A stretch of 64,000 nt of DNA from an uncultured Clostridia bacterium. Its GTDB lineage: Bacteria; Bacillota; Clostridia; Christensenellales; Borkfalkiaceae. Location of the stretch: the NCBI GenBank assembly GCA_947627575.1, contig CANQWN010000002.1, positions 124,001 through 188,000 on the forward strand, read 5' to 3'. A program made the translations under genes and the position numbers. Positions 1 through 6,864 of the stretch are shown here, piece by piece. Position 1 is the stretch's first letter. Each line of letters begins with the position of its first letter. Below the pieces are notes generated by a model that did no database searches, had not been told where the DNA came from, and saw only the letters and a program-made list of their open reading frames with translations.

Positions 1-295
1 CCAAAATCATGGGCACGGCATAGGTTGAAAACTTAACGCCCACAGACAAATCGAAATTATCTATCGCCTTTATAAGCCCCACGCACCCCGCCTGAAACAC
101 GTCGTCCGCGTTGGCGTTTTTTGCCCAGAATCTTCTTACCAGCGAAAGCACAAGGCGCATATTGCCCACTATGAACTTTTCGCGCGCGGCGGCGTCCCCC
201 GCCTTTAACTTTATCATAAGCTCTTCCTGTTCCTTTGCCGAAAGCAAAGGCAATCCCGACGTATCCACGCCGCAGATTACGACTTTTTGCAACAT
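1..295 (-). CDS. sigG: RNA polymerase sigma-G factor, N-terminal part (cut by window edge)
   Basis: This is the forespore late sigma factor of sporulation. The translated start runs MLQKVVICGVDTSGLPLLS, the usual SigG opening, followed by region 2 sequence with a DDVFQAG core-binding segment and GLIKAIDNFDL. About 98 codons are visible; the rest lies before base 1. The ATG at 293-295 has an AAGGAG ribosome site about 10 nt upstream. It follows sigE with a gap of under 40 nt, the normal spoIIGA-sigE-sigG order. SigF is close in sequence, but the N-terminal VxICGVDTS motif and the position favour SigG. Confidence 0.9.
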   Translation of the reverse strand, partial: MLQKVVICGVDTSGLPLLSAKEQEELMIKLKAGDAAAREKFIVGNMRLVLSLVRRFWAKNANADDVFQAGCVGLIKAIDNFDLSVGVKFSTYAVPMIL

Positions 296-333
296 ACAGA
301 TATTCTCCTTTATGTACAAAAAGCCGCCGCGGA

Positions 334-1032
334 TTACAGAATTTGTTTTGATATGTCCTTTTTAAGTTTTGATATTATCTTTTTTTCGAGGCGGGATATG
401 TAACTTTGCGAAATGCCCAACGCGTCCGCCACGTCCTTCTGGGTCATCTCTTCCCCGCCGTCAAGCCCAAAGCGCATCTTCATGATAGTTTGTTCCCTCT
501 GCGAAAGTTTTGAAAGCGAAGCCTTTAAAAGCTCCCTTTCCACCCCGCTTTCGATGCCGGAATATACGCAATCCGCGTCCGTGCCCATCACGTCGGACAG
601 CAACAGCTCGTTGCCTTCCCAATCTGTATTCAACGGCTCGTCAAAACTTACTTCCTGCTTCAAACGCGACATTCGCCGCAAATACATAAGTATTTCGTTT
701 TCGATACACCGCGAAGCGTAAGTTGCAAGTTTTATGTTTTTATCCGAGCGGAAGGAATTTATTGCCTTTATAAGCCCTATCGTGCCCACCGATACGAGGT
801 CGTCCCCGTCCACGCCGGACACATCGAACTTTTTGGCTATGTACACCACAAGGCGCAGGTTATGTTCCACCAATTCCGCTTTGGCTTTTTCGTCCCCGCT
901 TTCAAGCAGGGAAATTTTTGCGCTTTCCTCCTCTTGTGAAAAGGGCAGCGGCAACGCCTCGGTTCCGCAGATATAATCAAGCGTGTTCCTGCCGAATATG
1001 AGCGATAAAATATGTTTTATCTTTTCAAACAT
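334..1032 (-). CDS. sigE: RNA polymerase sigma-E factor precursor (pro-SigE)
   Basis: Mother-cell early sigma factor, 232 residues, the expected length. The first 20 or so residues form a hydrophobic, membrane-associating pro-sequence, and the processing region reads DYICGTEALP, close to YIGGSEALP of Bacillus subtilis pro-SigE. Region 2 (LRLVVYIAKKF, GLIKAINSF, KLATYASRCIENEILMYLRR) and region 4 with a helix-turn-helix (TQKDVADALGISQSYISRLEKK) are intact. The ATG directly abuts the TAA of spoIIGA, so the two are co-transcribed and probably translationally coupled. SigK is the closest alternative, but pairing with spoIIGA settles it. Confidence 0.95.
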   Translation of the reverse strand: MFEKIKHILSLIFGRNTLDYICGTEALPLPFSQEEESAKISLLESGDEKAKAELVEHNLRLVVYIAKKFDVSGVDGDDLVSVGTIGLIKAINSFRSDKNIKLATYASRCIENEILMYLRRMSRLKQEVSFDEPLNTDWEGNELLLSDVMGTDADCVYSGIESGVERELLKASLSKLSQREQTIMKMRFGLDGGEEMTQKDVADALGISQSYISRLEKKIISKLKKDISKQIL

Positions 1033-1815
1033 TTATTCCTCCATCAAATCGGGATTCAGCGCCGCGGAAGCTATCGGGCGCGGACTTATGCCCACCGTAA
1101 CGTTTTTTAATACGCTTATTTTATCCGCATAGCGGATTTCCATCTTATCTGCCGTAAACACTTTCAGCTTTTTGCTTCCCGTCACAGTATGTATTTTTAC
1201 CGACGAAGATATACTTGCCGCGTCGATAATTTGCGCCGCCGCGGACAGCGGAATTACGCTTACGGGACTGCCGCGGTAACTTACCCTGTTGCCGCTATCG
1301 AAAAAGCCGCAGAATTCCACGCTGTCATTACCCGAATACAGCTTTACCGTAACCTCGCTTTTTTCGGATACGGTTAGTCTGCGTTTTAGTTTGCGCGCAA
1401 ACATAACCGCCGTAACCGCGAAAAACGCGGGCACCCCGATGGGCACGGACGAGATTAAGTATCCCGCGCCGCTTTGGTAATTTACTCCGGCAAGCGCAAA
1501 AACCGCGATAAGCGCGCCCCCGACGGCGAACGTGAAGCCCGTGAACGCCGCCGTGAAAACAAAATAGCTTTTAAGCCTGCGATACCTGCCCGCCACTGCG
1601 CAGATGACGGCGCCGGACAGAATTTTAACCGCAACCGAAGCTACTGCCGGCAGCGTAAACAGCGGAAATACAACCGCGAATACCGCGCCGCCCGCCGCGC
1701 CCAAAGCTATCCTGCGCCAGCCCGCGGGATTTTTGCAGACGAGTTTGGCGCAATACAGCAATGTGAAATCCATACAGAAATTTTCGATAAGGGCAAATTC
1801 AACGTAAACCTGCAT
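1033..1815 (-). CDS. spoIIGA: SpoIIGA, sporulation sigma-E processing peptidase
   Basis: Membrane-embedded aspartic protease that cleaves the pro-sequence of SigE on a signal from the forespore. The 260-residue product has about five hydrophobic helices in residues 1-140, then a soluble domain with the catalytic motif FFDSGN, with Asp near residue 173. The start MQVYVEFALIENFCMDF aligns with the usual SpoIIGA N-terminus, so the ATG at 1813-1815 is well placed although no Shine-Dalgarno sequence precedes it. The TAA touches the sigE start codon. Confidence 0.9.
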   Translation of the reverse strand: MQVYVEFALIENFCMDFTLLYCAKLVCKNPAGWRRIALGAAGGAVFAVVFPLFTLPAVASVAVKILSGAVICAVAGRYRRLKSYFVFTAAFTGFTFAVGGALIAVFALAGVNYQSGAGYLISSVPIGVPAFFAVTAVMFARKLKRRLTVSEKSEVTVKLYSGNDSVEFCGFFDSGNRVSYRGSPVSVIPLSAAAQIIDAASISSSVKIHTVTGSKKLKVFTADKMEIRYADKISVLKNVTVGISPRPIASAALNPDLMEE

Positions 1816-1824
1816 TGCACAGGT

Positions 1825-1849
1825 ATTATAGCGTAGCGGGTATGTCGCA
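1825..1849 (-). promoter_or_regulatory. Candidate spoIIGA promoter with a Spo0A-like box
   Basis: On the minus strand a TATAAT occupies 1825-1830, only nine bases from the spoIIGA ATG. About 12 bp further upstream, 1843-1849 reads TGTCGCA on the plus strand, a 6/7 match to the Spo0A box TGTCGAA. In B. subtilis spoIIG is driven by SigA with Spo0A bound near -35, so the layout fits. The inferred 5' leader is only about 3 nt. Confidence 0.35.
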
Positions 1850-1911
1850 AAGTGCGAAAAAAGGGCGGTTTACGTCGAATAAGGGCGAGTGCGGTTTTTG
1901 CGCCCGCAACA

Positions 1912-1944
1912 ATACGGCGCGGCGGTTTACCCGCCGCGCCGTAT
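1912..1944 (-). terminator. GC-rich hairpin after dusB
   Basis: A 14-bp perfect stem (ATACGGCGCGGCGG and its complement) with a short loop lies just past the dusB stop. The following T tract on the minus strand is poor (TTGTTGC), so termination is plausible but not certain. Confidence 0.45.
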
Positions 1945-1961
1945 GCGCGTAATAGCTGTAT

Positions 1962-2903
1962 TCAGATTATATCCGCCGAAAGGACGGCTTGCTTTAACTG
2001 CCGCAAATTTTCGCACGAGATGAACTGCGCCCGAAGGTGCGCCGCCGCGGCTTGCCCGCGGACGAAAAAAGACGCCATTTTGCGCGAATAGACGAGGGCG
2101 AACTTTTCGCCGTATTTTTCCTTTACGCCGTCCGTAAGCGAGATGATAAACTTCTTTTTGTCCGGCGGGGGATTTCCGCATATTTCCGCGAAGATCCACG
2201 GCGAATACATAGCCCCGCGGGCTATCATTACCCCGTCCGCGCCCGTATTTTCAATCATTTTATCCGCGTCGTCCGCGCAAAATATTCCGCCGTTGGCTAT
2301 GACGGGTATGTCCACCGCCCTTTTACATTGCGCTATGGAAGAATAGTCCACTTCGCCGGAATACATCTGTTCCCGCTGTCTGCCGTGGATTGTTATCATA
2401 TCCGCTCCCGCCTGACGGCACGCCTTTGCAAAGTCCGCGCAGACGTTTTTGCCGCCGAAGCCCGTGCGGAATTTTACGGAAACGGCTTTACCGCCGGATT
2501 TGCACGCGGAAATTATTTTTTGCGCAAGCGGAATATCGCCCATAAGCGCGCACCCCTCGCCGTTTTTAAAAATTTTTGGCACGGGACAACCCATATTTAT
2601 ATCTATAATGTCGTACGGCGCAAGCGCTTCGCTTTGCACTACGCGGCGGAAATCTTCCGGTTCGTTGCCGAACAGCTGGCAGGCGAGCGCGCCGCCGTAA
2701 TCTTCGGGCACGGCGAGCAGCGAATTGGTTTTTTCGCTGCCGTAACACAGCCCCTTCGCGCTTACCATTTCGGTAAACGTAAGCCCCGCGCCCATTTCAA
2801 GACACAGCTTTCTGAACACGACGTTGGTGTATCCCGCAAGCGGGGCGAGGAACACGTTGCCGGGCAGAATCACCCCGCCTGCTTCAATCTTCTTTAAGTG
2901 CAT
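1962..2903 (-). CDS. dusB: tRNA-dihydrouridine synthase (DusB family)
   Basis: FMN enzyme that reduces uridine to dihydrouridine in tRNA. The 313-residue TIM-barrel protein shows the N-terminal LAPLAGYTN, the INMGCPVPK segment that holds the catalytic cysteine, the SVKFRTGF strand, the TIHGRQREQMYSG segment and the FMN-phosphate region IANGGI...GADGVMIARGA. The start overlaps the end of yabN by 20 nt, indicating one operon. It is not with nusB or rRNA genes as in some bacteria. Family assignment is firm; the exact tRNA site is inferred. Confidence 0.92.
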   Translation of the reverse strand: MHLKKIEAGGVILPGNVFLAPLAGYTNVVFRKLCLEMGAGLTFTEMVSAKGLCYGSEKTNSLLAVPEDYGGALACQLFGNEPEDFRRVVQSEALAPYDIIDINMGCPVPKIFKNGEGCALMGDIPLAQKIISACKSGGKAVSVKFRTGFGGKNVCADFAKACRQAGADMITIHGRQREQMYSGEVDYSSIAQCKRAVDIPVIANGGIFCADDADKMIENTGADGVMIARGAMYSPWIFAEICGNPPPDKKKFIISLTDGVKEKYGEKFALVYSRKMASFFVRGQAAAAHLRAQFISCENLRQLKQAVLSADII

Positions 2904-4299
2904 TTCCCGCGCGCCACCAATAAACGTTTAATTCGTCGTCGAGAAGTTGGGTTATGTTTTTCCCGTCACCGACAATAAGCTGTTCGCATTTTATAAAGCG
3001 TTCCGCGAACCTGAAAGCCGCCGCGCGCAAAGATTGTTCGCAATCCGCGCCGGCAAGGCGGCAGGTGTTTACGGCGGAAAGCAATACGTCGCCCGCCGCA
3101 TTGAAAATTTCCTTTTCGTCGCCTGATATTGCCGCGCCAATCAGTTTTTTAACGTCGTCCTGCATACTCTCCGCGGCGGACACGGGAGACAGAAAATCCA
3201 TACCGGATTCCGCCGAACGCTTTAAAACTTTTTGCGCGTATGTACAGGAAGGGAAATTGCGCGGAACGGCGGCAACCCTTTCGCCGAAAGCCTTTTGCCC
3301 CTTTCCCTCCGCCTTATTCTTTTCCCATACCCCCAAAGCCTCGCTTTCGGTTGAGGCTTTATCTCCGCCGAAGATATGCGAATGTCTGAAAATAAGTTTT
3401 TTGATAACCCGCGTAAGCGCGTCACCGCCGTTGAACGCGCCCTGTTCGGATTTCAAAACCGAATAGAAAGCCGCCTGCAAAAGAATATCGCCCGTCTCTT
3501 CCTCTATTCCGTCGCCGTCGCCGCGTTCTACGGCGTCGGCAAGTTCGTACGCCTCTTCTATTACGTTGCCCTTTATGCTTTCGCACGTCTGCGCCCTGTC
3601 CCAAGGGCAACCGCCCGGGGCGCGCAACATACGTATTATCTGTTCGAGGTCGGCGTAATCGTACCTCGCTTTGTTTAAAAATTCAGGCTGTTCCACGGCA
3701 ACCGCGCAGGAATAATCGTAGTTCTTCTGCCTGTCTATCTCGTAAACTTTTATCTTTTTCACGCTTTCGCCGCGGATAAACGTACATACCGTATCCTCGC
3801 CGAAAATATCGCTTAAACGCTGCTTTACAACCGAAGCTATGTAATCGCCGTCGATATCGTATATTACAGCCGCATTGCAACTTTTTATCCCTTCCGCGGC
3901 GTACGCGCTTGCCGCAAGATATTCCGCGCGCCCCAACTTTGCAAGCGCGGCGGCATGGGATGATTTTGTAACGCCCTCTATTATACGCACGTTTTTGCTT
4001 TTGGAACAAATTATCCTGCAAGCCTCGTCCTCGCACACGCCTCCGTCCACGCAATAGCAAACGTCGCTTTGCTTTGCGGCGGCGAGAACTTCTTTCGCCA
4101 ACTTTTTATTGAGAGAATCGAACGTACGGCTGGAAGAAAACAATGAATCCAGCGTTTGAACATCGTATTGTTTAAGGCTTGCGAAACTGCTTGTAGCCGA
4201 GGTGCGGGCGAGTATGCGTGACGCGCCGTCCAACGCGCGCTTCGCTTCAAGCGTCAGCCCGCCTTCTCCTACGCCCAAGCCTATCAACGTTATTTTCAT
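2884..4299 (-). CDS. yabN: YabN: tetrapyrrole-methylase-like domain fused to MazG pyrophosphohydrolase
   Basis: A 471-residue fusion. Residues 1 to about 210 resemble the SAM-binding tetrapyrrole methylase fold (MKITLIGLGVGEGGLT). The second half is MazG, an all-alpha nucleotide pyrophosphohydrolase: GGCPWDRAQT, IEEAYELADA and EETGDILLQ carry the metal-binding acidic residues. A second, degenerate MazG repeat follows. I chose the ATG at 4297-4299 because a GAAGGAGG ribosome site lies just before it; a GTG five codons upstream would overlap that site. B. subtilis has spoVT, yabM and yabN in the same order. The gene starts inside the 3' end of the flippase gene (53-nt overlap). Confidence 0.88.
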   Translation of the reverse strand: MKITLIGLGVGEGGLTLEAKRALDGASRILARTSATSSFASLKQYDVQTLDSLFSSSRTFDSLNKKLAKEVLAAAKQSDVCYCVDGGVCEDEACRIICSKSKNVRIIEGVTKSSHAAALAKLGRAEYLAASAYAAEGIKSCNAAVIYDIDGDYIASVVKQRLSDIFGEDTVCTFIRGESVKKIKVYEIDRQKNYDYSCAVAVEQPEFLNKARYDYADLEQIIRMLRAPGGCPWDRAQTCESIKGNVIEEAYELADAVERGDGDGIEEETGDILLQAAFYSVLKSEQGAFNGGDALTRVIKKLIFRHSHIFGGDKASTESEALGVWEKNKAEGKGQKAFGERVAAVPRNFPSCTYAQKVLKRSAESGMDFLSPVSAAESMQDDVKKLIGAAISGDEKEIFNAAGDVLLSAVNTCRLAGADCEQSLRAAAFRFAERFIKCEQLIVGDGKNITQLLDDELNVYWWRAGNALKED

Positions 4300-5584
4300 A
4301 ACCGCCTCCTTCACGAATAATATACCAAAAATTTATCAAAGTTGCAACAAGATAACAGCAATCCGACGAGATTGCCGCGCCCGTTATGGAAAGGTTTGTG
4401 AATTTTATAAGCACAGCCGTAAGCGCAACGCGCAAAATCGCGCTTATCCACTGCGTAGCCGCGCCCACGCGGGGTTTACCGAGAGCCGTAAGCGCCGCGG
4501 ACGAAGTTTGGACGAGAGAGATGGTTACTGCGTTTACCGCGCACACGCGCACCAGAAATATCAAAAGATTTTTTTCTTCCGCGCCGAGGGAACCGAATAT
4601 AAGTTTGGCGGCGAGAGGCGCAAACGCCAACAGAGCGATAGCCATGGGCAGGGAAACGAGAAACGTGTACAGCAGAGCGTTCATCGCCGATTTTTTTGCG
4701 GCGGCGATGTCTCCTCTCTCTGCAAGCGGCGCAATTTTCGGCACGCCTGCCGCCGCCAGCCCGTAAGTGAGCGACGCGGGAAGATTGATTATTGTTACGG
4801 CGCAACCCGAATACACGCCGTAAAGCACGGTTGCGCTTTCCCCCGCAGCCGCAAGCAGGCGCACGGTTATAACGCTTTCCGCAAGCTGACTTAAAGGTTG
4901 GGCTATAGCCGTAAGCGTAAGCGGCACCGTATAGGCGGCTATGTCGCCGAACGGCACTACCGCGGGCGAATAAAGCGGACGCACACCCCTCTTGCGCCTG
5001 TACCAGATTACCGCGGCGGCGCAGGCGAAAACTTCGCTTGCCGTTACCGCAAAAAGAGTGGAAGCCACGGCAAGCGTGAGATTGCGGCGGAAAACGTAAG
5101 CGGTGAAACAGCCCAAAGCAACTTTTACCACTTGTTCCGAAACTTCCGTCACGGCGGTGGGATACATATTCCCCATACCCTGAAAATAGCCGCGGACGAC
5201 GGACAGTACGGACACGAAAAACACCGACGGGCAAAGCATAACGCAACAAAGGCGCACCGCCGGTTCGCCCTGCAACGCGGCGAGGGGCGCGGACAGCGCA
5301 TACATAATCACCGTCCCCACAAGCCCTATGACTGAATAGAGACGGAAAGCCTGACTTTCGGCGCCGCTTTTGCCGGAAGATATCAGGCGCGCCACGCCCG
5401 TCGGGATGCCCGAAGCCGACACGGTGAGAAGTATGCAATACAGGGGATACACCATCTGGTATATCCCCATGCCTCTTCCGCCGAGAAAAGCCGTAAGCGG
5501 TATGCGGTAAACGGCGCCTAAAACTTTGGACAAAAAGCCGCCCGCCGAAATTATCAGCGCGCCCTTTAAATAGGATTGCTTCAA
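4247..5584 (-). CDS. SpoVB/YabM-type lipid-linked oligosaccharide flippase
   Basis: Polytopic MOP-superfamily exporter of 445 residues with about 12-14 predicted hydrophobic segments. The N-terminus (SYLKGALIISAGGFLSKVLGAVYRIPL) and RGYFQGMGNMYPTA are hallmarks of the SpoVB/MurJ/YabM group that moves lipid-linked precursors across the membrane, in this context probably for spore cortex. The start appears to be TTG directly after the spoVT stop, with no clear ribosome site, suggesting coupled translation. The last 17 residues are read out of frame from the start of yabN and are Arg-rich, so a frameshift near the end is possible. Confidence 0.85.
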   Translation of the reverse strand: MKQSYLKGALIISAGGFLSKVLGAVYRIPLTAFLGGRGMGIYQMVYPLYCILLTVSASGIPTGVARLISSGKSGAESQAFRLYSVIGLVGTVIMYALSAPLAALQGEPAVRLCCVMLCPSVFFVSVLSVVRGYFQGMGNMYPTAVTEVSEQVVKVALGCFTAYVFRRNLTLAVASTLFAVTASEVFACAAAVIWYRRKRGVRPLYSPAVVPFGDIAAYTVPLTLTAIAQPLSQLAESVITVRLLAAAGESATVLYGVYSGCAVTIINLPASLTYGLAAAGVPKIAPLAERGDIAAAKKSAMNALLYTFLVSLPMAIALLAFAPLAAKLIFGSLGAEEKNLLIFLVRVCAVNAVTISLVQTSSAALTALGKPRVGAATQWISAILRVALTAVLIKFTNLSITGAAISSDCCYLVATLINFWYIIREGGGYENNVDRLGRRRRRADA

Positions 5585-5585
5585 A

Positions 5586-6128
5586 TTATTCGAACTGGTT
5601 GGCGAGAATGGTCGCCGAAAGCTGGGCGAGTTTGCAAGCCCCCGCCTCTATCTTTGCGCCCTGTTCGGTTGAAACAAGCGCAACCGCGCCCAGACAGTCG
5701 CCGCCGCTGACTATGGGCACAATTATCTGCGCAGTGACGTTTTCTACGCCCTGAACTATCGGAATTACGTCGCCGCCTTCCGCAAGATTGGCGACGTAGC
5801 TTTTGCGTTCGCGCAGAACCTTATCCATTTTTTCGGAAAGCGTTTTGCCGCCGAATTCGCGCTGTCCTTTGCCGGAAGCGTGCAAAACCCCGTCCGTATC
5901 GCAAATTACGGCTACGTAACCCGACAGATCGGAAAGCGATTTCGCCGTGCCTTCGGTAAATTTTTCAAGCGAGGCTATCGGCGAATATTTTTTAAGCATA
6001 AGTTCGTCCCTGTCGGTGAAAATTTCGAGCGGGTCGCCCGATTTAAGGCGCAATGTGGAACGAATCTCTTTGGGGATAACTACCCTTCCCAACTCGTCTA
6101 TTCGCCTTACAATTCCCGTTGCTTTCAT
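5586..6128 (-). CDS. spoVT: SpoVT, stage V sporulation transcription regulator
   Basis: DNA-binding regulator of SigG-dependent genes in the forespore. The 180-residue protein has an N-terminal AbrB/SpoVT swapped-hairpin domain (MKATGIVRRIDELGRVVIPKEIR) and a C-terminal GAF-like domain (about 55-178). A good AAGGAG ribosome site precedes the ATG. It heads a spoVT-flippase-yabN operon, the same order as in B. subtilis. Confidence 0.95.
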   Translation of the reverse strand: MKATGIVRRIDELGRVVIPKEIRSTLRLKSGDPLEIFTDRDELMLKKYSPIASLEKFTEGTAKSLSDLSGYVAVICDTDGVLHASGKGQREFGGKTLSEKMDKVLRERKSYVANLAEGGDVIPIVQGVENVTAQIIVPIVSGGDCLGAVALVSTEQGAKIEAGACKLAQLSATILANQFE

Positions 6129-6164
6129 ATATTCTCCTTAACGATTTGTTACAAATCTTAAAAA

Positions 6165-6194
6165 AAGTATGTGACAGGCGGAAAAACTTATACC
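6165..6194 (-). promoter_or_regulatory. Candidate SigG-type promoter of spoVT
   Basis: Minus strand: GGTATA at 6189-6194, a 17-bp spacer, then CATACTT at 6165-6171. This resembles forespore SigG promoters (roughly GnATA and CATnnTA). spoVT is a SigG gene in B. subtilis. The -10 lacks the final A, so this is only a candidate. Confidence 0.4.
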
Positions 6195-6293
6195 AAAGCG
6201 GCAAAAACAAACGATTGTTGCGCGTAAATACGGTTAAACCGCTATAATCACCGCTCTAATAACGGATATTTTGCAGGCTGATTAAACAAAAAT

Positions 6294-6312
6294 CCACCCG
6301 CACAGCGGGTGG
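6294..6312. repeat. Perfect 8-bp hairpin at the end of the IS remnant
   Basis: CCACCCGC-ACA-GCGGGTGG forms a short perfect hairpin, followed on the plus strand by a T-rich run. IS200/IS605-type elements carry subterminal hairpins instead of terminal inverted repeats, and this one lies on the 3' side of the decayed tnpA. It may mark the element end or act as a terminator. Confidence 0.45.
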
Positions 6313-6431
6313 TATTTCATTTTTTGATAAATAAAGGCATCGCAATGCTCGCACGGACAAAGCCCTAATCATTACCGGCAGCGCACAAATGCGTCGGGGA
6401 ATCGGTCTGCCAGCCATGCGTTTGTTACTTG

Positions 6432-6831
6432 CTACCCTTGAAAGGGTCGTTCGGGATAAAACACACTCATTTGGTCTGCTTCTTTATCTTGCTTTAACTG
6501 GTTTGCTATGTACTCTTTTATTGCAGCTGTGTTCTTCTCCTACTGTGTCCATATAATATCCCTTGCACCAAAATTCGCGGTAGCGGTAGGCAAATTTCAT
6601 ATTGCCCCACTTTTGGTATATCATAAGACTGCTCTTGCCTTTCAAATATCCCATAAACCCCGCTACGCTCATTTTGGGCGGTATGCTTACCAACATATGT
6701 ATATGGTCCGGACAGATTTCCCCTTCCAACACCTCTTCTCCTTTCCATTGGCATAGCGTTATTAATATTTCCCGTATCTCTAACCGTTTTTCTTCAAAAA
6801 ATACTTTTCGTCTGTACTTGAGGACAAATAC
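6432..6831 (-). pseudogene. Decayed IS200/IS605-family TnpA (Y1 HUH transposase)
   Basis: Reading the minus strand across two frames restores most of a TnpA: VFVLKYRRKVFFEEKR, then CPDHIHMLVSIPPK with the HUH motif, MGYLKGKSSLMIYQKW, and EFWCKGYYMDTVG with the catalytic tyrosine region. Near 6535 a frameshift moves the C-terminus (AAIKEYIANQLKQDKEADQ) into another frame, and the first 15-20 residues are out of frame or missing. It is therefore inactive. It sits at the left edge of the accessory island, between spoVT and the pPIWI-RE operon. Confidence 0.85.
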
Positions 6832-6864
6832 TTATCTTAACCATAAAAATTAACGAGTTTAATC

